Assembly: GCA_022510505.1 (NCBI GenBank)
Contig: JAFLTL010000004.1
Coordinates: 1 to 64,000 of the forward strand
Reading direction: 5' to 3'
Origin: Muribaculaceae bacterium
GTDB lineage: Bacteria; Bacteroidota; Bacteroidia; Bacteroidales; Muribaculaceae
DNA: 64,000 nt
Position 1 is the stretch's first letter. Each line of letters opens with the position of its first letter. This document shows positions 38,801 to 46,329 of the stretch, piece by piece. Below the pieces are notes generated by a model. It was given only the letters and a program-made list of their open reading frames with translations, had not been told where the DNA came from and did not search any database. Made by a program: the position numbers and the translations under genes.

Positions 38801-38995
38801 GTCACAAAGGCTAAGAATTTGAAAGTAGAGAATATTAAATTGCCAGAGATTCTTTCCTCTGAAATTATCCAAACCAGTGATGAAACTGGAAGTAAAGTGA
38901 AAAAGGATGATGAAAATGGAGATGACAATGAAGGGAAAGAAGTCGATAATAATAAAGAGGGAGAAAACGATGATGACGAAAATACCGGCTTGTAA
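35888..38995 (+). CDS. surface protein with BspA-type LRR and MBG-like repeats, 3' end frameshifted
   Basis: An exported protein of about 1035 residues with signal peptide FITLRSVLLILSLSLTSLSA. Domains in order: BspA-type leucine-rich repeats (about 30-260; YGGKDYTVTKIENGAFQNST, HIYLPSTIKTIG, SAYLPSSIEEIKSSTFQGC), a Big-like segment (TINGTIVVFHKAGVVTITAS), and three MBG-type beta repeats ending in DNYNITVNGINAKLTIEK-like tails. A second LRR-like strand (LYGNLTNLEVLDVTKAKNL) and an acidic tail follow. The frame stops at 38995 inside the acidic tail, but the adjacent +1 frame continues the same Asp/Asn/Gly repeat for 300 more residues. The gene is clearly more AT-rich than the GH2 gene that follows. 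It is probably a cell-surface adhesion or binding protein. Confidence 0.75.
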   Translation: MKNSFITLRSVLLILSLSLTSLSAQSQTKIGDLYFTMSGSDANVVPPSSSNVYSGDADGNIFIPSVIKYGGKDYTVTKIENGAFQNSTAKHIYLPSTIKTIGQSLFANSSIEELILGDNIAMDNSYSLAQDCIDLKSAYLPSSIEEIKSSTFQGCTSLESFAFPTEINTIGQNAFDGSSLKNGLFLNDRIQDIQSQAFLGVKLEEFWFPAQIIGGGFYLNILSNRSFYNSSIKKIITGVKFPLETEGSGSSKKTYSFYGINIKQIICAYQPTNSTSTDNLYFGSDNLTVYAPNDDIAKYYKRTDSTIEEVKSNNYNNADKIITDAIILGAIPSQYFGEGSVDINDFNKYDPKTDDDFYITSKSDYEELTYEIDDPSIATINGTIVVFHKAGVVTITASSKDGREIANPVRKLCIMPNTVTVKLVNENGGDEGTSPKAKFEYSCGWADSNNKGWSTDYIESLLTVSPGIKNIQIGSGEDEIGSVPYGAQSDCFVFIYDSSTTKFEEINPGVIPGTGGGTVEPAKTNVTVTIENATIQYKDEIPSPTYTLPADFTEGSEEIKAALEGKLEWNVTGTASPGTYHFKAVEETITSDNYNITVNGINAKLTIEKLLVTVTVVSKIINDTDEVPTPEVTYSVELSEPEQTEITTGYGEKLQWEVPLNGVKLTAGTYKIAEIEPFETTHFGIKTDISNATLTVTKTTERITIPENLPDVLQGLKYGRESIELNLKSNDGIADDVPVEYYIDQANPEGCISINEDGTLLSISRAGKALLQVRSNSDDYEIEDEGRTITVDKYDVEVVVNGVEITDDVQQVPDVTFSYNDLPFETDKEAIETALKNILKWNYEKGENRVIKDGEYGLAEYTKPVMDNYNITINADNAKLKVNRAIDRLILKLESERKSFNVSFSVNAVTKFKYNEEKVPDIGKKINIVGYDTNASFYVDYPENINQIVIEDDYTNSVELYGNLTNLEVLDVTKAKNLKVENIKLPEILSSEIIQTSDETGSKVKKDDENGDDNEGKEVDNNKEGENDDDENTGL

Positions 38996-39935
38996 TAACG
39001 GCGACGATGACGACGATACAGGTAACGGCAAGGATGATGACGATGACACCGGTGATGGTAACGATGACGATGACAACACCAGCGGCAACGATGATGACGA
39101 CGAGAATAACACTGGTGGGGACAATAAGGATGACGATTCCGGTGGCGGCAACGATGATAACGATGATAATACCGGTGAAGACAACAATGATGACGATGAT
39201 AATACCGGCGGTGTCAATGGAGACGATGACAATAACGTCGGTAATTCAGAAGATGAAAATAAAGACGATGATCAAACAGATGTAGAGGTTATATATCATA
39301 ATATTATTTTAGATTTTGATGATACAAAGGGAGAATTAAGTTATTTAGTGACACGTTCCTCATATCAGGGAGAAAATAATACTGTTAAGGATGGTGCTGA
39401 GGTGTATTTTATGGTTACACCATATGAAGGATATAAAATTGGGAAGGGCGAGTTAAACGGCAGAGAAGTAAACATTTCTTCAGGGGCATACCATGTAGGG
39501 AATGTTTCTGAAGATTTAACATTTAAAGTTATATTTGTCGATGAAAATTCAGACGATAATAATACTGTAGGTAAAAAGGATGATGATGACAACTCTGGAG
39601 ATGATGCTAGTGACGATGAAAATAGTGGCGGTAATAAAGATGATAATAACAACACAGGAGGTGACACTGATGACGACGATAATGCCAATGGTGATGAAAA
39701 CGAATCATATGGAGATACAAGTAGTATTGAATCAGTTCAAGATGGCCATTTGAGAATTCTGATCAGAGACCATAGAATATATATAGAAGGAATAGATGAA
39801 AACATTATCGTAGAGGTTATAAATATCAAGGGAGGAAGGATATATACTGGGAAAAGTAGAGAGGTTACTATACCGGGAGGTGGTTACTACGTGGTGGTGG
39901 CCGGGAGAGAAACGAGAAAAATATTAATCAGATAA
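38907..39935 (+). pseudogene. out-of-frame 3' part: acidic repeats and T9SS sorting domain
   Basis: This frame is offset +1 from the upstream surface-protein gene. From about 38997 it reads an Asp/Asn/Gly/Thr repeat (units like DDDDNTGG), a bacterial-repeat domain (GAEVYFMVTPYEGYKIGKGE ... VGNVSEDLTFKVIF), more acidic repeat and a typical type A T9SS C-terminal domain: ILIRDHRIYIEGIDENIIVE, INIKGGRIYTG and GGGYYVVVAGRETRKILI. It has no signal peptide, and its first 30 residues are the wrong-frame reading of the upstream acidic tail. It almost certainly belongs to the same protein. A one-base indel in the repeat tract, real or a sequencing error, would explain the break. Confidence 0.75.
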
Positions 39936-39937
39936 AG

Positions 39938-42427
39938 ATGAAGAGGATATTAATGGTAATGGCTGTGTTGGCGTGGATGTCGACACAATTGGTTTCGGCG
40001 AAAGATTCGCGCGGGACGAGTTTCAACAATGACTGGCAGTTTGCGTTGCAGCCTATTGGAGAGCGCAACGACACCCCTCCCGGTGGTGAGTGGCGGACAT
40101 TGAATCTGCCTCATGACTGGGCAATCGAGGGTGATTTTTCGCCAGAGAATCCTTCGGGGACGGGCGGTGGCGCTTTACCCGGGGGGACAGGCTGGTACAG
40201 GAAAGAGTTTGAGCTGCCGAAGAGTGACACAGGGAAGCAGGTTTACATAGATTTCGACGGGGCTTACATGAACACGACGGTGTGGGTGAACGGTCACGAG
40301 CTGGGCACACGGCCGTACGGTTACTCGTCGTTTTCATACGACATGACGCCATGGCTGAATTTCGGCGGACGGAACGAGATTTTGGTGAGGGTTGACAATT
40401 CGGACCAGCCGAATTCGCGTTGGTACTCGGGTTGCGGCATCTACCGCAATGTTTGGCTGCGGAAGGTTGAGAAGGTACACATAGAGGATGTGTTCAACTA
40501 CTGGAAGGAGGGTGAGGTTACAATCCAGACGAAGGTGGTTATTGGCGAGAAGGGCGTGGACCCTCAGGTGAGGTCGCGGATCGAGAATGAGCAGGGGGTT
40601 GTTGTGGCGAGTTCCTCGCCTGCCCCGGTGAATCTGGAGGACTCGACAATCACGCAGAAGCTGGCGATGAGGAGGTACACACCGTGGACTCTGGAGAATC
40701 CGTATATGTATACCGTGGTAACGGAAACGCTGGTTGACGGTAAGGTTACTGACACGTTGAAGACCCCACTGGGAATAAGGACCTTCACCTTCGACCCCGA
40801 GAGAGGTTTTTCGCTGAACGGAAAAGAGATGAAGATAAACGGTGTTTGTCTACACCACGACGCCGGCGCGCTGGGTGCGGTGGTTAACCGCAGGGCGATC
40901 GAGCGTCAGCTGGAGATATTGAAAGGGATGGGTGTCAACGCCATCAGGTCGAGTCATAATCCGCCGGCTCCCGAGCTGCTGGAGCTTACCGATTCGATGG
41001 GTTTCATAGTGATGGACGAAGCGTTTGACATGTGGCGGAGGCGGAAGACTCCGCGGGACTATGCGCGGTTCTTTGACGAATGGCATGAGCGTGACCTGAC
41101 AGACCTGGTTGTGAGAGACCGGAATCATCCGTCGGTGATGATGTGGAGTATCGGTAACGAAGTGCTGGAACAGTGGAGCGACGCATCGGCCGACACTTTG
41201 TCGCTGGAGGAGGCGAACATGATTCTGAACTTCGGTCAGAGCGCCGAGATGCTGGCGAAAGAGGGAGAAGAGATGAGTGTGAACTCCCTGTTAACGAAGA
41301 AATTGGCCGACCTGGTGAGGTCGCTGGATCCGACACGACCCGTGACGGCAGGCAACAACGAGCCGAGCCCGGGGAACCACCTGTTCAGGTCGGGTGCGCT
41401 GGACATAATCGGCTACAACTATCATGACGAATGGTTCAAGGATGTTCCGACGAACTTCCCGGATATGCCGTTCATAATCACCGAGAGTGTATCGGCGTTA
41501 CAGACGAGAGGTTACTATGATATTCCGGCCGATTCGATCGTGCTGGCCCCCGAGAGGTGGGACCGTCCCTACTACGACCCGTCGTTCTCGGCCTCGGCGT
41601 ACGACAACATGAGAGCTCCCTGGGGTAACCATCACGAGGGGACTTTGAGGCATGTTGTAGACAACGATTTCATATCGGGCCAGTTCATCTGGACCGGGTG
41701 GGACTATATCGGTGAACCGACCCCTTACGGCTGGCCTGCCCGCAGCAGTTATTTCGGTATCGTAGACCTTGCGGGATTCCCGAAGGACGTGTATTACATG
41801 TACAAAAGCGAATGGATGCCCGAGGACACTGTTCTTCACGTGTTCCCGCACTGGAACCATGAGATTGGCGACACAGTGGACATCTGGGCCTATTACAACA
41901 ATGCCGACGAGGTAGAGCTGTTCCTGAACGGCGAATCGTTGGGCAGCCGGAGCAAAGCTGACACAGACGGCAAATTCCATGTGGCATGGCGAGTGGGTTA
42001 TGAGCCCGGCGAGCTGGTGGCCATAAGCCGGAAGATCAATCCTGACGGCACGAAAAGCGAGGTGACACGGAAGAGGACCGTGACGACGGGTGAGGCGACC
42101 GGAATCAGGCTGACTCCGGACCGGAGACTGTTGAAGGCAGACGGAACCGACCTGAGCTACATCACCGTGGAGGTTACAGACGAGAACGGCAACGTTGTTC
42201 CTACGGCCGACAACCAGATAGAGTTCACTGTTAACGGCGCAGGCTTCATAGCGGGGGTAGACAACGGTTCGCCCATCTCGTTAGAGCGGTTCAAGGACAC
42301 AAAGCGGAAGCTGTTCAACGGCAAGGCGTTGTTGATAGTTCAGAACAACGGTGAGCCGGGAGCGATCCACATAACAGCCACCGGAGAGGGTTTAGACAGC
42401 ACAGCGATAACAATAGACAGCAAATAG
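39938..42427 (+). CDS. glycoside hydrolase family 2 beta-galactosidase-type enzyme
   Basis: An exported enzyme of 829 residues with signal peptide RILMVMAVLAWMSTQLVSA. Domain order: a jelly-roll sugar-binding domain (LNLPHDWAIEGDF, WVNGHELGTRPYGYSSFSYD), an immunoglobulin-like domain, and the TIM barrel with the acid/base Glu in MMWSIGNEVLEQ (about residue 404). The nucleophile Glu is in FIITESVSAL (about 518), and GWDYIGEPTPYGWPARSSYFG follows. DUF4982-like and Big-like C-terminal domains (VELFLNGESLG; GTDLSYITVEVTDENGN) end the protein. It probably releases beta-linked galactose or a related sugar in the periplasm. Base composition is markedly more G/C-rich than the upstream surface gene, only 2 bases away. 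Confidence 0.92.
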   Translation: MKRILMVMAVLAWMSTQLVSAKDSRGTSFNNDWQFALQPIGERNDTPPGGEWRTLNLPHDWAIEGDFSPENPSGTGGGALPGGTGWYRKEFELPKSDTGKQVYIDFDGAYMNTTVWVNGHELGTRPYGYSSFSYDMTPWLNFGGRNEILVRVDNSDQPNSRWYSGCGIYRNVWLRKVEKVHIEDVFNYWKEGEVTIQTKVVIGEKGVDPQVRSRIENEQGVVVASSSPAPVNLEDSTITQKLAMRRYTPWTLENPYMYTVVTETLVDGKVTDTLKTPLGIRTFTFDPERGFSLNGKEMKINGVCLHHDAGALGAVVNRRAIERQLEILKGMGVNAIRSSHNPPAPELLELTDSMGFIVMDEAFDMWRRRKTPRDYARFFDEWHERDLTDLVVRDRNHPSVMMWSIGNEVLEQWSDASADTLSLEEANMILNFGQSAEMLAKEGEEMSVNSLLTKKLADLVRSLDPTRPVTAGNNEPSPGNHLFRSGALDIIGYNYHDEWFKDVPTNFPDMPFIITESVSALQTRGYYDIPADSIVLAPERWDRPYYDPSFSASAYDNMRAPWGNHHEGTLRHVVDNDFISGQFIWTGWDYIGEPTPYGWPARSSYFGIVDLAGFPKDVYYMYKSEWMPEDTVLHVFPHWNHEIGDTVDIWAYYNNADEVELFLNGESLGSRSKADTDGKFHVAWRVGYEPGELVAISRKINPDGTKSEVTRKRTVTTGEATGIRLTPDRRLLKADGTDLSYITVEVTDENGNVVPTADNQIEFTVNGAGFIAGVDNGSPISLERFKDTKRKLFNGKALLIVQNNGEPGAIHITATGEGLDSTAITIDSK

Positions 42428-42446
42428 TTAAAGGAGGGCAAAGAAA

Positions 42447-43148
42447 ATGAACAACACGAGACAAGTCACGGCAGCGTTTTTCGTATCGTTAGGTTTAGTA
42501 ATCCTGGGTTTGTGGATTTACTTAGGATTCGAGTCGATAGCGAACAAAGACCGTCAGGTAGTAGTGAGGGGCTTAGCCGAGAGAGAGGTCGAGGCCAACA
42601 AAGTGACATGGCCGTTGGTTGTAAAGACCTTAGGGAACGACTTACAGAACGTTTACTGGCAGGTTACATCGAACAACGGTACGGTGTTGCAGTTCCTGAA
42701 GGATAACGGGATTGAAGAGAGTGAGATTACGGTTGGAGCTCCGAGTGTTAACGACAAATATGCCCAGTCGTGGAGCTCAGACAATCCCTACAGATACACC
42801 GTTACACAGGTTATCACAGTGACTTCACAGCAGGTAGATAAAGTTAACGCATTGATGAAGCGGCAGGACGAGCTGATGAAACTGGGAGTAGCGTTGAGCG
42901 GGTCATCGTATGAGTACCAGCCGACGTGGGAATACACCGGATTGAACGATGTGAAGCCTGAAATGATCGCTGAGGCGACGAGAGCGGCGCGTGAGGCGGC
43001 TCAGAAATTCGCCGAGGACTCACAGAGTGAGATAGGGGGTATCAAGAGTGCCAGTCAGGGTCAGTTTTCGATTACGGACCGTGATGCGTACACTCCGTGG
43101 ATCAAGAATGTGAGGGTAGTGACTACAATCACTTATGAATTGAAATGA
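42447..43148 (+). CDS. SIMPL-domain protein
   Basis: A 233-residue protein with one N-terminal membrane anchor (AAFFVSLGLVILGLWIYLGF) and a SIMPL (DUF541) domain: VVVRGLAEREVEANKVTWPL, FLKDNGIEESEITVGAPSV, YTVTQVITVTSQQVDKV and AAREAAQKFAEDSQSEIGG. Homologues such as BP26 form ring-shaped oligomers in the periplasm, and some affect oxidative-stress survival. The exact role is unknown. It follows the GH2 gene by 19 bases. Confidence 0.85.
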   Translation: MNNTRQVTAAFFVSLGLVILGLWIYLGFESIANKDRQVVVRGLAEREVEANKVTWPLVVKTLGNDLQNVYWQVTSNNGTVLQFLKDNGIEESEITVGAPSVNDKYAQSWSSDNPYRYTVTQVITVTSQQVDKVNALMKRQDELMKLGVALSGSSYEYQPTWEYTGLNDVKPEMIAEATRAAREAAQKFAEDSQSEIGGIKSASQGQFSITDRDAYTPWIKNVRVVTTITYELK

Positions 43149-43247
43149 ATTTGAGCTTCGCTCAAATTCATTTCAATCATCATGGAAGCGGAGCTTCCAG
43201 GCTTCTTCAACACGGAGCGTTGAGGCATCTTTTCGGCATAGCCGAAA
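43141..43247. terminator. cluster of hairpins between convergent genes
   Basis: Four consecutive inverted repeats: TGAAATGAATTTGAG / CTCAAATTCATTTCA (perfect 15 bp, loop CTTCG, starting inside the last SIMPL codons); TGGAAGC-GGA-GCTTCCA; TCAAC-ACGGAGC-GTTGA; and TTTCGGC-ATA-GCCGAAA. The first is a plausible two-way terminator, while the others lack T tracts. They fill the whole gap between two convergent genes. Confidence 0.8.
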
Positions 43248-43266
43248 GGCTTCGAGTTATCAGACG

Positions 43267-43830
43267 TCAGGATTTAAGGAAGCGGAGGTATTTGTAGGGG
43301 AGGATGACGGCAGGGACGAGTAGGACCAGTATTACGAGATGTAGTGCGATGCCGTGTAGGTTCTTGATGTCGCCGAGGAGGAACACCGAGAGGAAGAGTA
43401 GTGCGACCTGAATGAAAGTCCAAACGCCGATAGAGCGAGTGGGCTGATATTTAAGGTATTGCAGAGCTGCGAGAACCATAACGACAAGTAGAACGACCGA
43501 GGCTCCGACCACGAGTAGTGGTGAGACATCGAGGAAATCGGACGTGAGTTCGAAGAGAACGATAACTCCGGCATAGGCCGAGAGGATCGTCGGTGACGGA
43601 TGTGCCAGATTTTCGTGGTAGACCCGCAGGAGTACCTTCATGATGAATATAAACTGTGCGACCGTAGTCATGACATCGCCGATGCGGACAAGTGTGCGTG
43701 AATCGGTTGACCCAGAAGTGATTACGTCGGAAATAGAATTATAATAAGGGAGATAGGATATTATGGATCCCGCTATAGAGATTACGACGAGAGTCCATAG
43801 CCAAACGAGAGATTTAGAGGGAGCTTTCAT
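43267..43830 (-). CDS. small multi-pass membrane protein, unknown function
   Basis: A protein of 187 residues with five to six hydrophobic segments (SLVWLWTLVVISIAGSII; TTVAQFIFIMKVLL; AYAGVIVLFELTSDFL; LLVVGASVVLLVVMVLAALQ; FIQVALLFLSVFLLG; LVILVLLVPAVILPY). No conserved motif was recognised. It is probably an inner-membrane protein cotranscribed with uvrC, whose stop overlaps its start by 4 bases. Confidence 0.7.
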   Translation of the reverse strand: MKAPSKSLVWLWTLVVISIAGSIISYLPYYNSISDVITSGSTDSRTLVRIGDVMTTVAQFIFIMKVLLRVYHENLAHPSPTILSAYAGVIVLFELTSDFLDVSPLLVVGASVVLLVVMVLAALQYLKYQPTRSIGVWTFIQVALLFLSVFLLGDIKNLHGIALHLVILVLLVPAVILPYKYLRFLKS

Positions 43831-45665
43831 TGGATGTTTGTGCTAGGATTGTGCAGAGCGTTATAAAGGATTTTCGCCTTAGCTTTTCCGATGGTTTCTT
43901 CGAGTTGCCGGACAGATGCTTCCTTGACACGTTTAACCGAGCGGAAGCGGTTGAGGAGCAGATTGACGGTGACCTCTCCTATTCCGTGGATTTGGTCGAG
44001 TTCGCTAGCGAGCTGCGACTTGCTACGCCGGTTGCGATGGTGGGTAATGCCGAACCGGTGGGCTTCATCGCGTAGGTGTTGAATCACTCGAAGAGATTCG
44101 GAATTCTTATCGATATAGAGCGGTGCAGAATCGCCGGGGAAATAGATTTCCTCGAGTCGTTTGGCTATACCTACCACTGCGATGGTTCCTCTCAGTCCGA
44201 TTTCCTCGAGAGCCTCCACAGCGGCGCTCAGCTGTCCTTTACCACCGTCGACGACGATCAATTGCGGAAGGTCCTCACCTTCCTCCATGAGTCGTGAATA
44301 GCGACGGGTGAGCACTTCTTTCATTGAAGCGAAATCGTCGGGTCCGACTACAGTCTTGATATTAAAATGGCGGTAATCCTTCTTCGAGGGCTTAGCATTT
44401 CGGAAGACGACACAAGATGCGACCGGGTTAGTTCCCTGAATGTTAGAATTGTCGAAACATTCGATGTGTCGTGGGAGTTCATTCAGTCGGAAATCCTTTT
44501 TAAGGCGTTCGAGCAGTCGATCGGTTTTAAACTCAGGGTTAGTCCATTCGATTCGTTTGAGGTAATCGATTTTGTATTGAGTAGCGTTTTTAGCCGATAC
44601 CTCGAGTACCTTAGCCTTATCGCCGCGTTCAGGAATTGTGAAAGTGACATCGGGGAGTTCGATGTCGGGCAGGAACGGCACGACCACTTCCCGGAACTGA
44701 ACATCGAGACGTTCCTGAATCTCCATCATGGCATAGGCCAGGATTTGTGAAGGCGCCTCATCGAGACGTCGGCGATACTGAAGAGTGAGGCTTTTAACAA
44801 CGGCACCCCGATGGAGATGCATATAATTGACGAAAACATCCTTACCGTCGTCGTCGACCCCAAACACGTCGAGATTTTCAATTACCTGAGAGATGATAAC
44901 ACTTCTCGCGCGGTAGCGTTCAACGGCGAGATATTGAATTTTGAGTTGTTCAGCTTCCTCGAAACGGAGTTCTTCGGAGAGTCGGGCCATTTCACGTCGG
45001 AGGTAGTTCATCAGTTCGGCTGTCTCACCCCGAAGGATGAGTTTGACCTTATCGATGAACGCTTCATATTCTTGTGGTGAGACGAGACCTTTGCAGCATC
45101 CGAGACATCGGTGGATGTGATATTGCAGGCAAAGTCGTCCGCGGTCCCGGTTGAGATAATCCTGAGTGATTGGTATTCGGCAGGTGCGCAGCGGGTAGAG
45201 TTCGCGAATCACGGCGAGAACGGAACGCACGCCTTGACCGTCGGTATAGGGTCCGTAGTATTTCGAGCCATCCCTGACGCGGGTTCGAGTCATGAAAACC
45301 CGAGGATATAGTTCCTTAGTGACGCAGATCCAGGGATAGGACTTGTCGTCCTTGAGGAGTACATTGTATCTTGGCTGGTGTTCCTTAATCATGGAATTTT
45401 CCAGATTAAGTGCGTCTTGTTCGGTAGGCACGACGATATAGGACATATCGTGGATAGCTCGAACAAGGAGGTTTGTGCGGACGCTATCGTGGATGCGGGA
45501 GAAATAGGAAGAAACGCGTCGTTTAAGGTTTTTAGCTTTGCCGACGTAAATGACGTTACCGTCGGCGTCGTAGTAGGTGTAGACGCCGGGAGTAGTTGGA
45601 AGGACTTTAATTTTGTCCTTCAGTTGTTGTGGTTTGTTTTCGAGTAATTTCAGGTTGATGAAACT
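43827..45665 (-). CDS. uvrC: excinuclease ABC subunit C; start codon unresolved
   Basis: UvrC makes both incisions in nucleotide excision repair. The open frame runs from 45665 to 43827. The GIY-YIG nuclease domain is complete only if translation begins upstream of 45446: codons there read LPTTPGVYTYYDADG, then VIYVGKAKNLKRRVSSYF. Next come the UVR motif (RFEEAEQLKIQYLAVER), the RNase H-like nuclease (HIECFDNSNIQGTNPVAS; LIVVDGGKGQL) and the C-terminal helix-hairpin-helix pair (LDQIHGIGEVTVNLLL). Between the in-frame TAA at 45666-45668 and Met at 45446 there is no ATG, GTG or TTG. Candidate starts are ATC (45659) or CTG (45653), or the true start was lost beside the 9-bp repeat that borders it. 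Confidence 0.88.
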   Translation of the reverse strand, partial: SFINLKLLENKPQQLKDKIKVLPTTPGVYTYYDADGNVIYVGKAKNLKRRVSSYFSRIHDSVRTNLLVRAIHDMSYIVVPTEQDALNLENSMIKEHQPRYNVLLKDDKSYPWICVTKELYPRVFMTRTRVRDGSKYYGPYTDGQGVRSVLAVIRELYPLRTCRIPITQDYLNRDRGRLCLQYHIHRCLGCCKGLVSPQEYEAFIDKVKLILRGETAELMNYLRREMARLSEELRFEEAEQLKIQYLAVERYRARSVIISQVIENLDVFGVDDDGKDVFVNYMHLHRGAVVKSLTLQYRRRLDEAPSQILAYAMMEIQERLDVQFREVVVPFLPDIELPDVTFTIPERGDKAKVLEVSAKNATQYKIDYLKRIEWTNPEFKTDRLLERLKKDFRLNELPRHIECFDNSNIQGTNPVASCVVFRNAKPSKKDYRHFNIKTVVGPDDFASMKEVLTRRYSRLMEEGEDLPQLIVVDGGKGQLSAAVEALEEIGLRGTIAVVGIAKRLEEIYFPGDSAPLYIDKNSESLRVIQHLRDEAHRFGITHHRNRRSKSQLASELDQIHGIGEVTVNLLLNRFRSVKRVKEASVRQLEETIGKAKAKILYNALHNPSTNIQ

Positions 45666-45680
45666 TTATGAAGGGGGGAT

Positions 45681-45734
45681 AGCTAATTTAGCTAATTTAG
45701 CTAATTTAGCTTGGGTAGTTATAGTAGCTTGGTT
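45681..45734. repeat. 9-bp-period tandem repeat, locus 1
   Basis: Six 9-base units beginning AGCT or AGTT: AGCTAATTT three times, AGCTTGGGT, AGTTATAGT, AGCTTGGTT. It fills the gap between uvrC and apt and is the first of four related loci within 7 kb. Confidence 0.9.
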
Positions 45735-45735
45735 G

Positions 45736-46278
45736 TCAGTAGGAGATCAGAGACGTTACTTCGACATCGGGTGGCAGCAGTGCTTTTCCTCCGAGGTCGG
45801 AGAGTTCGATGATGCAGTTTATATAGATTTTCTTAGGGTTAAGAGACTTGATGAGTCGGTAGGCAGCGAGCATGGTGCCACCGGTAGCGAGTACGTCGTC
45901 GTGAATCACGACGATATCGTCGGGTGTTATTGCATCGCGATGGATTTCGATGGTATCGGTGCCATACTCCTTCTGATAGGATTCGCGGATAGTATCGGCC
46001 GGCAGTTTACCCGGTTTACGCACCGGCACGAACCCTGCACCGAGTTCAAAAGCCAGAATAGATCCACCGACGAATCCGCGGGATTCGATTCCTGCCACTT
46101 TGGTTACGCCTTTATCGCGGTAGATTTGTGAGAGGTCCCATCCGATGATGTGAAGTGCGCGAGGGTCTTTAAATGCGGTGGTGAGATCTTTAAACACGAC
46201 ACCTTTTTGCGGGAAGTCGACCACGTCGCGGATGTGTCTTTTAACGTATTCCATAGAGTTAGGATTTTGTTGTATCAT
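45736..46278 (-). CDS. apt: adenine phosphoribosyltransferase
   Basis: Salvages adenine to AMP with PRPP. The 180-residue protein has the family start VKRHIRDVVDFPQKGVVFKD, the base-binding GIESRGFVGGSILA (about residue 65), VRKPGKLPADTI, and the PRPP loop VIHDDVLATGGTMLAA (about 129). It starts at 46278 or at an in-frame Met eight codons later; the second fits the usual family N-terminus slightly better. It is oriented with uvrC, separated from it by the 9-bp repeat. Confidence 0.95.
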   Translation of the reverse strand: MIQQNPNSMEYVKRHIRDVVDFPQKGVVFKDLTTAFKDPRALHIIGWDLSQIYRDKGVTKVAGIESRGFVGGSILAFELGAGFVPVRKPGKLPADTIRESYQKEYGTDTIEIHRDAITPDDIVVIHDDVLATGGTMLAAYRLIKSLNPKKIYINCIIELSDLGGKALLPPDVEVTSLISY

Positions 46279-46313
46279 AGATAAACGGTTTTATTAACGA
46301 ATTTATTGCGATT

Positions 46314-46329
46314 TGTTCCACGTGAAACA
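46314..46329. other. parS centromere-like site
   Basis: TGTTCCACGTGAAACA is an exact 16-base match to a canonical bacterial parS sequence, the ParB binding site used in chromosome partition. It lies immediately next to the mnmG stop codon. parS sites cluster near replication origins, and the mnmG (gidA) neighbourhood is a classic location. No other match was noticed in the window, and parA/parB are not in view. Confidence 0.88.

Noticed and set aside
38970..39010. Programmed +1 frameshift at the acidic-repeat stop codon
   Set aside because: The junction GGC TTG TAA T does not resemble a known +1 slip site, and no stimulatory element was seen. An indel in the repeat or an assembly error is simpler.
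38765..39232. Leftward 155-codon frame rich in Ser/Pro/Leu opposite the acidic repeat
   Set aside because: It is the reverse-strand reading of Asp/Asn/Gly codons in the surface-protein repeat, with no start signal and no protein-like features.
41830..41850. Second parS-like CACGTG in the GH2 gene
   Set aside because: Only the central hexamer matches and the flanks differ from the parS palindrome. Other CACGTG hexamers (19.5, 22.5 and 46.8 kb) likewise lack the arms.
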